Assembly (NCBI RefSeq): GCF_002943465.1
Contig: NZ_PTQY01000010.1
Coordinates: 1 to 64,000, forward strand
DNA length: 64,000 nucleotides
Direction of reading: 5' to 3'
Origin: Rhodoferax sp. TS-BS-61-7
GTDB lineage: Bacteria; Pseudomonadota; Gammaproteobacteria; Burkholderiales; Burkholderiaceae_C
Shown: positions 38,379 to 49,291 of the stretch, piece after piece
How positions within the stretch are numbered: position 1 is the stretch's first letter
Layout: each line of letters opens with the position of its first letter
The notes under the pieces: model-generated
The model's database searches: none
What the model saw: only the letters and a program-made list of their open reading frames with translations
Told to the model about the DNA's origin: nothing
Position numbers and translations under genes: made by a program

Positions 38379-39314
38379 GTGAACAATCAGCCCCTGCTCG
38401 AAGACATGCGCCTGTTCTGCGCCGTGGTGCGCACCCAGTCGTTTGCGGCGGTGGCGCGCGACTTGGGCCTGTCCAATGCCGTCATCAGCAAACGCATCAA
38501 CCTGCTGGAGCGTGCGCTACAGGCCAAACTCCTGCACCGCACCACCCGGCGCCTGACGGTGACCGAGCAAGGCGACACCGTCTACCAGCGCGCCACGCGC
38601 ATTCTGGAAGACGTGGACGCCATGGCCCAGGCCATCACCACCCACCGCGAGGCCCCCCGCGGCCTGCTGCGCCTGTGCAGCAGCTCAGGCTTTGGCAGCC
38701 GCCAGCTGGCCCCGGCCCTGGCAGCCCTGGCCAAGCGCTACCCCACACTGGAGCTACAACTAGAACTGCTGGACCGCCCGGTGGACCTGGTGGGCGAAGG
38801 CTTCCAGCTCGACATCCGGGTGGGGCAAGTGCAAGAGCCGCACCTCATCACCCGGCGCATTGCCCACAACCAGCGCGTGCTGTGCGCCGCCCCCAGCTAT
38901 GTAGCCCAACACGGTGCGCCCCAAAGCCTGCAAGCGCTGGCGCAGCACCAGTGCCTGGTCATCCGCGAGCGCGACCAGGACGTAGGCCGCTGGACCCTGG
39001 ACGGCCCGCAAGGGCCAGAGACCGTCAAGGTGACGGGCGCGCTATCGGCCAACAACGGCGAGGTGGTGCACCGCTGGGCCATCGAAGGGCTGGGCATTTT
39101 GCTGCGCTCCACCTGGGACGTGGGCCCCAGCATCGCGCAGGGCACGCTGGAGCGCCAGCTGCCCGACTACGCCCAAGAGGCCCCCGTGTGGGCCGTGTAC
39201 CCCACACGCCTGGCCCACTCGGCCAAGGTGCGGGTGTGTGTGGAGTTTTTGGAAGCTTGGTTTCGAGACACTGACTTGGGCGCGACTGTGCGCTTGCCCA
39301 AACCAACACGGTAA
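38379..39314 (+). CDS. LysR family transcriptional regulator (DmlR-like)
   Basis: This 311-aa regulator starts at a GTG. It has an N-terminal helix-turn-helix (MRLFCAVVRTQSFAAVARDL, SNAVISKRINLLERALQAKL) and a LysR substrate-binding domain. It is divergent from the dehydrogenase gene and probably activates it. The C-terminal effector domain contains GLGILLRSTWDVGPSI, typical of the DmlR/GcvA-like group. Confidence 0.85.
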   Translation: MNNQPLLEDMRLFCAVVRTQSFAAVARDLGLSNAVISKRINLLERALQAKLLHRTTRRLTVTEQGDTVYQRATRILEDVDAMAQAITTHREAPRGLLRLCSSSGFGSRQLAPALAALAKRYPTLELQLELLDRPVDLVGEGFQLDIRVGQVQEPHLITRRIAHNQRVLCAAPSYVAQHGAPQSLQALAQHQCLVIRERDQDVGRWTLDGPQGPETVKVTGALSANNGEVVHRWAIEGLGILLRSTWDVGPSIAQGTLERQLPDYAQEAPVWAVYPTRLAHSAKVRVCVEFLEAWFRDTDLGATVRLPKPTR

Positions 39315-39331
39315 GGGGGTGGCGCAAAGCC

Positions 39332-39700
39332 TCAGGCCATGGAGTGCAGGCCGACCTTGTTGCCCTCGGAATCTAGAAAGTGCGCAAAGAAGCCGAAGTC
39401 GTTGCCAATTTCGGTCTTGGGCACCACGATGCGGCCGCCTGCGGCCTCCACACGCCCCAAGATCGGGGCCAGGTCCGCGCCTGCGTTGAGGTACACCACC
39501 GTGCCATTGGCTGATGGCTGGCTGCTGCCATCGAAAACAATGGCCCCGCCAACCGAAGCCTGGTCGGCAGGGAACATTCCCATCACCGTGGGCCCCATGT
39601 CCATTCGTTCAATCTTGGTCCCTAAGATGGCCTCGTAAAACGCTTGCGCGCGGCGGAAATCGGACACGGGAATCTCAAACCAATTCAGGGCGTTGGCCAT
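39332..39700 (-). CDS. VOC family (glyoxalase-fold) protein
   Basis: This small soluble protein of 122 aa belongs to the vicinal-oxygen-chelate superfamily. It has ALNWFEIPVSDFRRAQAFYEAIL at the start and GRIVVPKTEIGNDFGFFAHFLDSEGNKVGLHS at the end, the paired beta-alpha-beta modules of the family. The ATG at 39700 follows AAGGAGA. It is convergent with the LysR gene (17 nt). The substrate is unknown; many such proteins are resistance or lyase-like enzymes. Confidence 0.85.
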   Translation of the reverse strand: MANALNWFEIPVSDFRRAQAFYEAILGTKIERMDMGPTVMGMFPADQASVGGAIVFDGSSQPSANGTVVYLNAGADLAPILGRVEAAGGRIVVPKTEIGNDFGFFAHFLDSEGNKVGLHSMA

Positions 39701-39810
39701 GGGAATCTCCTTGGGGGTGAGGTGGAAAGGCTTGCGTGTAGTGCCTAGCGTTTGCATTATGCGCAAGGGACAGACCGGCAGTATGACGCCGCCGAACATG
39801 ACTGCAATTT

Positions 39811-39877
39811 GCTATTTAATTTATAGCTGCTTGCGCAATATTCATAAGCGTTACAGGCCATTTTTGCATTCAAACGC
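39811..39877 (+). repeat. 65-bp repeat, copy between VOC and phnX genes
   Basis: GCTAT-TTAATTT-ATAGC then TGCTTGCGCAATATTCATAAG and CGTTACAGGCCATTTTTGC, ending CAAACG. This is the best-preserved copy and the only intergenic one not between convergent genes: both neighbours are on the minus strand. It marks the edge of the phosphonate cluster. Confidence 0.75.
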
Positions 39878-39971
39878 GCCATGCCAACGCCCACTTTCTT
39901 TGCCACCCCACCCTCTTCCGCTCGTGCCTCACCGCAAAAAAGGCTCGGCGATTGACTGAAGGCGACAGATG

Positions 39972-40871
39972 TCACGAAGCATCGATAGCGACCGCGTTCC
40001 GCGTTGGAGTGCTGTCATCGAGAGTCGAAACCAAACGCTCCCCGCGGGCCAGCCGTTGTTGGATGTCGTCCAGCACCGGTAGCAGGTCCGCGACCGAGTC
40101 GACAACATAGTGCGCTCCAGCGCCATATAGCTTGTCGGCCGCCGCCGTGCGTCTTGCGATCTGCTGCTCCTCTGAAAGAGCCTGCCAGTCCGCGAGCGAT
40201 AGGCCCATGGCGTTTCCGCTGACGCACACGCCCACGGTCCAAGTCCCTGCATTGAGCCCTTCTTCGATGCCAACTTCCGTGTCATCCACTTTGACGACGG
40301 TCGAGGGCCAGCAAATACCCAGCTCTGCGAAAGTGCGCCACATCATCAGGGGGGTGGGACGGCCGGTGACGAGATCTCCTGCGCACACCAGGCTGTCGGG
40401 CACAAAACCGCCACGGGCGGCGATTGCTGACACCACCTCCATGATTGGCCGGTTATAGCCTGTGGTGGAGCCGACTTTGAGGCCCCGTTCACGCAGGGCA
40501 GCCACAACTTCTAGCGCTCCCGGAATGAAGTCCGAGAAGTCAGGCACCACGGCCGCGTTCATCGGCGTGAAAACCTCGTAGAGGCGGTCTACATCAGCAT
40601 CGCTCATGGGCTGGCCGTATCGGGCCAGCCACTGCGTGGCCACGTCGGGCAGAAGCCCTAAGGCGCGGATGTGGTCCCACTTGGCCATGCCCATGGGGCC
40701 TCGCGCCTGTTCGATGCTAAGTGTGATGCCGAACTGCTCAAACAGGCGCACAAAGGCGCCCATGGGCGCGCGGGAGCCGAAGTCCAGCAAAGTGCCTGCC
40801 CAGTCGAAGACGACTGCGCTCAATTGGTCCTGGGCGGTGGAAACGGGGGAGGATTGGAGGGTGGTCTTCAT
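39972..40871 (-). CDS. phnX: Phosphonoacetaldehyde hydrolase
   Basis: This HAD-superfamily enzyme cleaves phosphonoacetaldehyde to acetaldehyde and phosphate, completing 2-aminoethylphosphonate use. The product is about 299 aa. The nucleophile motif is AVVFDWAGTLLDFG and the Schiff-base Lys cap region is ARGPMGMAKWDHIRAL. GLKVGSTTGYNRPIM and VVKVDDTEVGIEEGLNAG supply the later HAD motifs. I placed the start at 40871 (MKTTLQSSPVSTAQDQ). It is the last gene of the phn cluster, 25 nt after the FAD oxidoreductase. Confidence 0.94.
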   Translation of the reverse strand: MKTTLQSSPVSTAQDQLSAVVFDWAGTLLDFGSRAPMGAFVRLFEQFGITLSIEQARGPMGMAKWDHIRALGLLPDVATQWLARYGQPMSDADVDRLYEVFTPMNAAVVPDFSDFIPGALEVVAALRERGLKVGSTTGYNRPIMEVVSAIAARGGFVPDSLVCAGDLVTGRPTPLMMWRTFAELGICWPSTVVKVDDTEVGIEEGLNAGTWTVGVCVSGNAMGLSLADWQALSEEQQIARRTAAADKLYGAGAHYVVDSVADLLPVLDDIQQRLARGERLVSTLDDSTPTRNAVAIDAS

Positions 40872-40896
40872 GGAATGGTTTGAGAATTGGAGACAG

Positions 40897-42045
40897 TTAC
40901 CAGGCAGCGAACACGTCTTCGGCGATGCCGAAGGCAGTACTCGCGCCGGTTCCGCTGGTGACGAGGACGAGGCGCGTGGCATCGTCCAGGGAGTCGATCA
41001 GGCAATCGCGGGTTGCTGAAGACGGGTAGGTGCCGACCCACCGTGCGGTCACCGTGGCCTGTTGAAGCTTCAGCGTCTCGCGCAGGTGGCGCAGGATCAG
41101 TGCATCCACATGCTCCTGCGCGAAAGGTTCGGGCGCCGCGCCGTAGTGATGGGAGTCGCCCACGACCAGCGAACCATCGGCGCTTTGCACCACGATGAGG
41201 TGGATACCGTGGGCCAGCGATTCGGCCTCTTCGCGCTGCAGTTGAGCCAGCAGCGCTGCGGACTCGGGCAACTGGCTGTAGCCGTGGTAGCGCACCAGGC
41301 TCAGATCACCCATCACGGATCCCGGCAGCCGGAACCCCGGCTCCGGCGTGACACGCAGCATCTGCAATTGGCAAAGGCGCAACTCTTGCTCAACCAGCCG
41401 ATCGGCGAACAGTCCATGCAGCTCAGTGTTGGTGCAGATGGCCACGCGCTCCGCGTGCAGCACGCTACGTGAGGTGCAAACGCGTGGAGTGTCCACTTCC
41501 AGCACGGCTTCGCCGAAGCGAAAAACAACGCCGTGTTGCTCAGCCAGCCAGCGCGCGAGCAGGCCAATGGCTGTGCGTGATTCCACGCGCAGGTCGTGCG
41601 GGCTGTAGAGCACGGCCCGCGCTTCGTCCAGTTGCAGAACCGGCGCACGCTGACCCGCTTCGGCCGGAGTAAGCAGTTCACAGCCGTCACCCATCTCGGT
41701 GCGCATGAACGCGTCCAGGACCGCGTGGGCCAGCGGCCGCCGCGCGCTGAGATACAGGCCGCGGTGCAAAACCTCGATGCCGGCTTGCGGGGCTACCGCG
41801 TCCCAGACTTCGCGGGAGCGGCGCGCCCGGCGCCACGTGCTACCGGCCCCCTGGCCGGTGACGGTGATGAAGCCAAAGTTGCGGATCGACGCGCCGACGC
41901 AGGCCGCGTCGCGCTCGACCACGCAGACCTTGAGGCCTCGGCATGCCGCCGTATAGGCATGGGCCAGACCGACGATGCCGGCGCCCACGACGATCAGGTC
42001 GAAGTGCAAGCGTTCGCTGGTGGATGTGTGAAGGATGTTTGTCAT
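40897..42045 (-). CDS. FAD-dependent oxidoreductase, phosphonate-cluster type (PbfC/PbfD-like)
   Basis: This glycine/sarcosine-oxidase-like flavoenzyme has about 382 aa. The FAD-binding start is LIVVGAGIVGLAHAYTAAC with a later FAD region near the C-terminus (VTSGTGASTAFGIAED). Closely related oxidases are frequent in phosphonate clusters; from memory, published work assigned some (PbfC/PbfD) to oxidation of 2-aminoethylphosphonate or its N-methyl form to phosphonoacetaldehyde. No PhnW transaminase is present, so this enzyme probably supplies phosphonoacetaldehyde to PhnX. The start is separated by 1 nt from the preceding stop, so translation is coupled. Confidence 0.85.
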   Translation of the reverse strand: MTNILHTSTSERLHFDLIVVGAGIVGLAHAYTAACRGLKVCVVERDAACVGASIRNFGFITVTGQGAGSTWRRARRSREVWDAVAPQAGIEVLHRGLYLSARRPLAHAVLDAFMRTEMGDGCELLTPAEAGQRAPVLQLDEARAVLYSPHDLRVESRTAIGLLARWLAEQHGVVFRFGEAVLEVDTPRVCTSRSVLHAERVAICTNTELHGLFADRLVEQELRLCQLQMLRVTPEPGFRLPGSVMGDLSLVRYHGYSQLPESAALLAQLQREEAESLAHGIHLIVVQSADGSLVVGDSHHYGAAPEPFAQEHVDALILRHLRETLKLQQATVTARWVGTYPSSATRDCLIDSLDDATRLVLVTSGTGASTAFGIAEDVFAAW

Positions 42046-42046
42046 T

Positions 42047-43141
42047 TCAAGCCTCGGTGAGATGAGCGCCAATGAAGTTGCGCCCACGTGTGCCCGTGAG
42101 TGCGTGTGCGACCATCCGTTCGGCCTCGGTGTCCGACACGCCGTAGTCGGCGAAGCGCGTACCTACACCGAGCCCTTCGATAAAGGCCGAAAGACGCCCC
42201 GGTGCTTCGGTTAGCGGGCCGAGCGCTTGGGCCAGCACAGCATCACGTTGGGCATCACGCCCGATGGCCCGTGCCAGCACCAGGGGCAAGGGAAAGGCGC
42301 AGGCGATTCCGTGCGGCAAACCATGGCGCAACGTCATTTCATAGGAAATCGAATGCGCCAGGGCTGTGCGCGTATTGGAGAAAGCCATGCCTGCCTTGAG
42401 CGCGGCCAAGGCCATTCGACCTCGCAGTTGCACGTTGTGCAGCGCACCCATCAACGCAGGAAGCGTGGTGAAAATATCCTGAACTGCGGCTACAGCGAAG
42501 GTGTCGGATAACGGATTGGCGTTGACGTTCCAGATCGCTTCCAGCGCATGCGACAAAGCATCGAGCCCGCTCTGCAGCGTGACGGAAGCAGGCAGCGACA
42601 GCATAAGCTCCGGGTCGAGCAGCGCAACCGATGGCCAGGTCTGCGGCAGATGCAGCGAATATTTTTTCTGTGCCGCTTGGTCCCAGATCGTTGCCCAAGG
42701 TGTCACCTCGCTGCCTGTGCCTGCGGTGGTGGGCACGGCAATGAGCGGCTTGAGCCGCGTCGGCGTGAAGTGCTTGCCGGCAGCGAGTGCTTCGACGAGT
42801 TCGTCAAATCCGCCATCCTCCGTGCCCACCATCAACGCTTTGGCGGTGTCGATGGCGCTGCCCCCACCCAGGGCGATGAGCAGGTCGGCCTGCTCCGGGG
42901 CGCCCCAGAAGGATTCGTAGAGCGCGCGCAGTTCGCGCACATCGGGATTGGGCCGCACGTCGTCGATGACCTGGACCAGCGAGGGACCCAGAAGCCGCTC
43001 GATCCGCTGCACCAGCCCCAGTGCGCGGGCTTCCGGGAAAGTGACAAGTGCCGCTTTGCGGCCTTCGACCAGTTCAGGCAGTGATGCCAGCGAACCGGCT
43101 CCGTAGATGCTGCGAACGGGGTTAAAAAAATCGTTAGCCAT
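42047..43141 (-). CDS. Phosphonate-associated iron-containing alcohol dehydrogenase
   Basis: This Fe-ADH superfamily protein of 364 aa has cofactor stretches ADLLIALGGGSAIDTAKALM and TTAGTGSEVTPWATIWD. The metal histidines lie in ALSHALEAIW, ALAHSISYEM and RHGLPHGIA. A phosphonate-associated Fe-ADH subgroup is known from such clusters, where it may reduce or oxidise phosphonoacetaldehyde or a hydroxyethylphosphonate. The substrate is not shown by the sequence. It sits between phnA and the FAD oxidase with short gaps. Confidence 0.87.
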   Translation of the reverse strand: MANDFFNPVRSIYGAGSLASLPELVEGRKAALVTFPEARALGLVQRIERLLGPSLVQVIDDVRPNPDVRELRALYESFWGAPEQADLLIALGGGSAIDTAKALMVGTEDGGFDELVEALAAGKHFTPTRLKPLIAVPTTAGTGSEVTPWATIWDQAAQKKYSLHLPQTWPSVALLDPELMLSLPASVTLQSGLDALSHALEAIWNVNANPLSDTFAVAAVQDIFTTLPALMGALHNVQLRGRMALAALKAGMAFSNTRTALAHSISYEMTLRHGLPHGIACAFPLPLVLARAIGRDAQRDAVLAQALGPLTEAPGRLSAFIEGLGVGTRFADYGVSDTEAERMVAHALTGTRGRNFIGAHLTEA

Positions 43142-43149
43142 GGATTGTT

Positions 43150-44400
<1,251 letters not shown>

Positions 44401-44479
44401 TCAAAAAGGCAAATGAACGGGCACTCGCGCATGGGCACAGTGCGTGCCTGGCCAAAGCCAGGTGCGCGGCAATACGCGG

Positions 44480-45310
44480 TCAGATGAAGCGCTTGCGCAC
44501 CTTGGCCGACACCACGTCGATCAGCGACACCGTGACCACCAGGATCAGCAGCACTGCTGCAGTCTGGCCGTACTGGAAGCTGCGGATCACCTCGTACAGC
44601 ACCACACCGATGCCGCCCGCCCCTACCATGCCAACCACCGAGGCCGAGCGCACGTTCGACTCGAAGCGGTACAGCGTGAAGCTGAGCCACAGCGGCAGCA
44701 CCTGCGGAATGACACCATGGATCACCTCCACCAAGCGGTGACCGCCGGTAGCGCGGATGCCTTCGACCGGGCGCGGGTCGATGGCTTCCACGGACTCGGA
44801 GAACAGCTTGGCCAGCGTGCCGGTGGTGTGGATCGCCAGGGCCAGCACCCCCGCGAAGGGGCCGAGCCCGACGGCGACGATAAACAGCATCGCGAACACC
44901 ATCTCGTTGATGGCGCGGCAGGCGTCCATCAGGCGGCGCATGGGTTGGTACACCCAAGCTGGCGCCACGTTCGAAGCACATAGCAGGCCTGCGGGTACGG
45001 CGGCCACCAGGGCCAGTACCGTACCCCAGATTGCGATGTGCACCGTGACCAGCATTTCCTTGGCGTAGATTCGCCAGTCGCGGAAGTCCGGTGGAAAAAA
45101 GTCGCTGGCGTAAGTGCCGATGTTGCCGGCGTCGCGAACCAGGTCCAGCGGCCGGATTTCGGCGCCGCGCCAGGCCCAGGCAAGCACGCCAAACACGGCC
45201 GCCCACACCACGTAGGTCAATACGCCTGGGCGTTCGCTTTCGGCGCGTGCCCGCAGGCGCTCCAGTGCAGCCGTGCTGGGCACGGCGCGGTCGAAGGTCG
45301 TGGCGTTCAC
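44480..45310 (-). CDS. phnE: Phosphonate ABC transporter permease
   Basis: This inner-membrane permease of the phosphonate/phosphite ABC family has 276 aa. It has a predicted N-terminal cytosolic stretch followed by membrane helices, with the ATPase-contact loop [21 protein letters not shown] and the [21 protein letters not shown] signature. It starts at a GTG that overlaps the phnD stop (GTGA), so translation is coupled. Confidence 0.93.
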   Translation of the reverse strand: MNATTFDRAVPSTAALERLRARAESERPGVLTYVVWAAVFGVLAWAWRGAEIRPLDLVRDAGNIGTYASDFFPPDFRDWRIYAKEMLVTVHIAIWGTVLALVAAVPAGLLCASNVAPAWVYQPMRRLMDACRAINEMVFAMLFIVAVGLGPFAGVLALAIHTTGTLAKLFSESVEAIDPRPVEGIRATGGHRLVEVIHGVIPQVLPLWLSFTLYRFESNVRSASVVGMVGAGGIGVVLYEVIRSFQYGQTAAVLLILVVTVSLIDVVSAKVRKRFI

Positions 45311-46257
45311 AGCTTCAAGGCCGCCAGCTTGGCGTCAATCTCAGCCAATTGCTTGGCACGCGCCGCAACGTCCAGCGAGGCGTCGTTCTCGACCTTGCTA
45401 CGGTCCTTGAACAGCTCCAGTTGTCGAATCGGTACCAGTTGTTCGTTACTGGACTCACGGAAGCCGCCGTAGTTGTAGATGTTCTTGAGGATCGTCTTTT
45501 CTTGCTCGTCGGTCTTGGCGTAGTTCAGAACAAAGCTCTTGATCTTGGCCTTGACCGCCGGGTCCAGGTCCTTGCGCCAGACAAAGGGGTCGCTCGGGAT
45601 CAGCGGGCTTTCCCATAGCACACGCAACTGGCTGGCCAACTCAGGCTTGTTGGCCTTGAGTTTGTCCAACTCTTCGGTGTTGTTGGTCGCCACGTCAACT
45701 TGGCGGGCCAGGACGGCCTGAATGTTGGCGCCATGGCTGGCATTACGTGCCGTCTTGAAGGCCGTGCGGTAGTCGATCTTGTTCTGGGAGAACAGGTAAA
45801 AAGTCGGAACGAGAAAGCCGGAGGTGGAGTTTGGGTCGCCAATACCGAAGTTCAGCGACTTGCCGTTCTTCACCACGTCGTCCCACGACTTCAGCGGGCT
45901 GTCTTGGCGCGTGATCAGCAAGCTTTTGTAGCCGAAGCTGCCGTCGGCAAACATAACCTGAGCAAAAACCTCACCGTTGGCGCGGTCCACGGCTTCCATG
46001 GCCGCTTTGTTGCCGTACCAGGCGACCTGAATCTTGTTGAAGCGCATGGCTTCGATGACGCCCGCATAGTCGGGAGCATAGAAGGACTTGACGCTCAGGC
46101 CTGTCTTTTTCTCCATGTCCTTGAAAAAGGGCTCCCAGCGTTCACGCTGGGTCGAGGCCGAGTCAGTGGCGATGATGCCGAAATTGATCTCCTGCGCGTT
46201 GGCGAGGGCAGCGGCGGCCGACAGGGCGGCGATGGCAAGGGTGCGGAGTTTGAACAT
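45307..46257 (-). CDS. phnD: Phosphonate ABC transporter substrate-binding protein
   Basis: This periplasmic binding protein of the PhnD type has 316 aa. The signal peptide ends near ALANAQ, then [23 protein letters not shown] opens the phosphonate/phosphite-binding fold; [15 protein letters not shown] and [18 protein letters not shown] are further PhnD-like features. The ATG at 46257 follows AAGGAAATTTC. It is the second gene of the transporter order phnC-D-E. Confidence 0.93.
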   Translation of the reverse strand: MFKLRTLAIAALSAAAALANAQEINFGIIATDSASTQRERWEPFFKDMEKKTGLSVKSFYAPDYAGVIEAMRFNKIQVAWYGNKAAMEAVDRANGEVFAQVMFADGSFGYKSLLITRQDSPLKSWDDVVKNGKSLNFGIGDPNSTSGFLVPTFYLFSQNKIDYRTAFKTARNASHGANIQAVLARQVDVATNNTEELDKLKANKPELASQLRVLWESPLIPSDPFVWRKDLDPAVKAKIKSFVLNYAKTDEQEKTILKNIYNYGGFRESSNEQLVPIRQLELFKDRSKVENDASLDVAARAKQLAEIDAKLAALKL

Positions 46258-46303
46258 GAAATTTCCTTTTGGGGTTGGGATGAAAGGGAGGCGAGTTCTG
46301 GCG

Positions 46304-47134
46304 TTAGGCCGCCAGCGCCAGCGGGGGTCTGTCGCTAACGGGGGTTTCAGTGCCGGGTTCGTGCAGCAGTTCTGCTGCAGCTGTGCCATAGAGGTTCTGC
46401 AGGAATGCCGGCGTCAGCGCATTGCTGGGGCCGTCATAGACCAGAGCGCCATCGCGCAGAGCAACCACGCGGTCGCAGTAACGCTGCGCCAGTGCCACGT
46501 GGTGCAAGCTCACGACCAGCGTCATACCTGACTCACGGTTCAAGGCCGACAGGTGCTCCATCACGCGGTGGGTGGACTGCGGGTCCAGGGACGCGACCGG
46601 CTCATCAGCCAGTACCAGTTCGGCGCCTTGCAGGAGAACGCGGGCGATGGCGGCACGTTGCTGCTGCCCACCCGAAAGCGTGGATGCGCGCTGGAAGGCT
46701 TGTGGCATCAGGCCAATGGCATCAAGTGCGTCCAAGGCCCGCGCTTGGTCGGTTTGGTCGTATCGGCCGGTCAGTGCACGCCACAGCGGCGCCTCCGCGG
46801 CCAAGCCCGTCATCACGTTGTTCATCACGCTCAGACGGCCGACCAGGTTGAATTGCTGAAAAATCACGCCGATGCGCCGCCGTAGGGCGCGGATGTCTGG
46901 GCTGAGCCGACCCTTTGCCTGCAGCAACTGGCCGAAGGCTTCGATACGGCCACCATCCGGGTCGGTGGTTTCGAGCCCGCACAGGCAGCGGATCAGCGTC
47001 GACTTGCCTGAACCGGAGGCTCCCAGCAACGCCACGCGCTCACCGCGCCGGACCTCTAAAGACACATTGCGCAGTGCCTGATGACTGCCGTAACTTCGAT
47101 TGACAGAGCTTGCGCTCAAGACGATGGGATTCAT
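46304..47134 (-). CDS. phnC: Phosphonate ABC transporter ATP-binding protein
   Basis: This ATPase subunit of the phosphonate importer has 276 aa. Walker A is GASGSGKST, the signature is LSGGQQQRAAIARVL, and Walker B is LVLADEPVASLDP. It is the first gene of the phn operon, 168 nt from the divergent LysR regulator, so its promoter lies in that shared region. It is 46 nt upstream of phnD. Confidence 0.93.
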   Translation of the reverse strand: MNPIVLSASSVNRSYGSHQALRNVSLEVRRGERVALLGASGSGKSTLIRCLCGLETTDPDGGRIEAFGQLLQAKGRLSPDIRALRRRIGVIFQQFNLVGRLSVMNNVMTGLAAEAPLWRALTGRYDQTDQARALDALDAIGLMPQAFQRASTLSGGQQQRAAIARVLLQGAELVLADEPVASLDPQSTHRVMEHLSALNRESGMTLVVSLHHVALAQRYCDRVVALRDGALVYDGPSNALTPAFLQNLYGTAAAELLHEPGTETPVSDRPPLALAA

Positions 47135-47247
47135 GAAATTGGGGCCTCACAACAGGAATGACGGCAGTGTTTCGGCGCCCCATGACGGTTTAGTGACAAC
47201 CAAAGTCTCTTGAGCTATTTAGTTCATTCAAAAATTTGTCATCAACT

Positions 47248-47258
47248 ATTGATTCAAT
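47248..47258. promoter_or_regulatory. LysR-type palindrome upstream of phn genes
   Basis: ATTGATTCAAT is a perfect 11-nt palindrome in the AT-rich region between phnC and the divergent LysR gene. Short interrupted dyads of this kind are typical recognition boxes of LysR proteins. Its position about 45 nt before the regulator start and about 115 nt before phnC fits autoregulation plus activation. Confidence 0.4.
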
Positions 47259-47302
47259 CTATGTGTTCATCTAGCCCAACCTGAGTCCGCCTCCAAACAT
47301 TC

Positions 47303-48187
47303 ATGCGACTGACACAACTGCGCTCCTTCCACGCGGTGGCCACCACCGGCAGCTTCACTGCGGCGGCTCGAAGCCTGCATGTCAGCCAGCCCACGGTGAC
47401 GACTCAAGTGGGCCAACTGGAAGTTCTCTACGGTGTCGAGCTCTTCCACCGCGCGGGGCGCGGGGTTCGCCCCACTGAGATGGGCGAACACCTGATGACC
47501 TTGTCTCGGCAGATCTTTGGCTTGGAAGCGGAGGCCGTGCAGTTGCTGCGAGAGTCGGGGGTGCTTCGCACTGGCCACCTGCGTGTGGCGGCGGTCGGAC
47601 CGTCGCACGTCACGCGCATGCTGGTGGCGTTCAACCAGCGCTATCCGGGCATCAAGGTATCGGTGAGCACCGGCAATTCGCAAGAGGTGCTGGACCGCCT
47701 GGCGGATTACAGTGCCGATGTAGGTGTACTCGCGCAGGTTGCTCGCGACGAGCGCTTCGTATCCGTGCCATACAGCGAGCATGCAGTGACGATCATTTGT
47801 TCGGCGCAGCATCCCTTTGCAAAGCGGCGCAGCATCCGCATTGGCGAGTTGCAGGGCGAGAGGCTAATCCTTCGCGAATCGGGTTCTACGACCCGCAAGG
47901 CCATCGAGACGGCACTGGAGGTGGCGGGTGTAAAGCCCGATGTCGTTATGGAGATCGCCAGCCGCGAGATCATCCGCGAAGCGGTGCTTCAAAACGTCGG
48001 TGTGGCGGCCGTCTCAGAGGTGGAGTACGTGCCAGGTCCCGGATTGCGCGCAGTGCGGCTTAACAACGCCAAGGTACGCACCTATGCGCACGTGGTTTGT
48101 TTGTCAGAGCGTCAGAACAGCGCCATGGTTCGTGCCTTTGTGCAATGCGCGCAGGAAACCCGGCCTTTGGGGGAAGTCGGCGCTTAG
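47303..48187 (+). CDS. LysR family regulator of phosphonate catabolism
   Basis: This 294-aa LysR regulator has an N-terminal HTH (MRLTQLRSFHAVATTGSFTAAARSL, SQPTVTTQVGQLE) and an effector domain containing GHLRVAAVGPSHVTRMLVAF and RESGSTTRKAIETAL. A LysR subgroup is known to accompany 2-aminoethylphosphonate genes. It is divergent from phnC and should activate the phn cluster when the phosphonate or an intermediate is present. Confidence 0.88.
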   Translation: MRLTQLRSFHAVATTGSFTAAARSLHVSQPTVTTQVGQLEVLYGVELFHRAGRGVRPTEMGEHLMTLSRQIFGLEAEAVQLLRESGVLRTGHLRVAAVGPSHVTRMLVAFNQRYPGIKVSVSTGNSQEVLDRLADYSADVGVLAQVARDERFVSVPYSEHAVTIICSAQHPFAKRRSIRIGELQGERLILRESGSTTRKAIETALEVAGVKPDVVMEIASREIIREAVLQNVGVAAVSEVEYVPGPGLRAVRLNNAKVRTYAHVVCLSERQNSAMVRAFVQCAQETRPLGEVGA

Positions 48188-48572
48188 CAGCATGCGTTCG
48201 AACCGTCGCTCCCCACTAACAGATATGAAAACCCTGCTTTTGATTTCGATGACTCGATCGACATGTTGTGGTCACACACAGCATCGACCGTCCACTCCCC
48301 TCAGAATTCTTTCAGCCAAGGAGGATCAAGTGGAAAAACTGTATTAACGTGTCGAAAGTTCAGGAATGGTCGGCAGTGGTTACTGTTGACGAACATGGGG
48401 TGCGAATAGTGCTGAGCAAAGTCCTTTGGACACGTTCGCGTGGACGCGCATTAGTGGCAATAGCTTATGTTGAGTAGCGCGTCGGGGGGCTAAATCCTAC
48501 AAGCGGACATAGACAATCCGCCACCCAAAACGGGCCTTCATATCTTGTATCTCACCGCGCAATAGGGAACAT
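48188..48572. other. Intergenic region with an orphan ribosome site
   Basis: This 385-nt gap lies between the convergent LysR and DUF4405 genes and is noticeably less GC-rich than its surroundings. A near-perfect Shine-Dalgarno AAGGAGG (48318-48324) is followed by a GTG at 48330, but the frame stops after five codons (TAA at 48345). I see no good gene; a plus-strand reading frame at 48268-48477 has no coding character I trust. It may be decayed sequence. Confidence 0.4.
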
Positions 48573-49265
48573 TCAAGCCCGATGTCCCAGGTCGCGCCTA
48601 TAGCGCCCCAGCCATTGCATCATGAAATGGGTAAGGAATATGCACAGACCCATGACGGCCAGGCAATGGCCAAAGAAGCCCGCGACGGACTCTTCAAAGT
48701 TCCACCAATCCAGCGTCATTTGAAATAAAAGCCGGTAGCGCAGGTTCAAAGCCAGCGCGCTGTAGATTCCCTGGGCGGCAATAGTTGTAGCAACCAGGCG
48801 CAGGATCACCGTACGCATTGCACTCGGCTTCGCAATGCGAAACAACCTGCTGGCGACAGCCATCAACAGTGGCCAGCGCAGCCCCAGATGGATGGCCACG
48901 ATGACCAGCAGCCAATAGGCAACTCCAACGTGGATTTGCCGCGCAGTGAAATCGTCATCGAGGCGAAGTCCGGCAAACAGCGTCTCGGAAATCACCAGAC
49001 TGGTCGCCAACAGCGCCAACATTCCGGTCAGCAGAACCAAGGTCAAGGCAATGTTGAACTTGCCGCGCTGCACACCTGGTCCCTTATTCGCCAGCGTGGC
49101 GAACCAGCGTCTATGGAAGATATTGTGAACAACGATCAACAGGAACATGCCGGTCCCGGCCATTTCATGCGCCGCATTGCCCTGCCAATAGTAGGCAAAA
49201 GCAAACAGCAGCAAGCCGGCAGCCACACCGTCCAGCGCCAGCCGAAGGAAAAAGACACGGTTCAA
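48573..49265 (-). CDS. DUF4405-like haem-binding membrane protein
   Basis: This inner-membrane protein of about 230 aa has four to five helices. Histidines lie in helix segments: AAHEMAGTGMFLLIVVHNIFHRRW and QIHVGVAYWLLVIVAIHLG. Paired helix histidines suggest b-type haem ligation, as in cytochrome b561-like proteins. I chose the TTG at 49265, which has GGAAGGA eight nt before it; the reading frame runs further upstream without a convincing start. It follows the cytochrome P460 gene on the same strand, so it may pass electrons from it. Confidence 0.68.
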   Translation of the reverse strand: MNRVFFLRLALDGVAAGLLLFAFAYYWQGNAAHEMAGTGMFLLIVVHNIFHRRWFATLANKGPGVQRGKFNIALTLVLLTGMLALLATSLVISETLFAGLRLDDDFTARQIHVGVAYWLLVIVAIHLGLRWPLLMAVASRLFRIAKPSAMRTVILRLVATTIAAQGIYSALALNLRYRLLFQMTLDWWNFEESVAGFFGHCLAVMGLCIFLTHFMMQWLGRYRRDLGHRA

Positions 49266-49291
49266 AGCAGGGTTCCTTCCGATCTGCCGGC

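Noticed and set aside
48268-48477. 69-aa plus-strand frame in the gap after the LysR gene
   Set aside because: No ribosome site at its start, no recognisable fold and no coding bias by eye.
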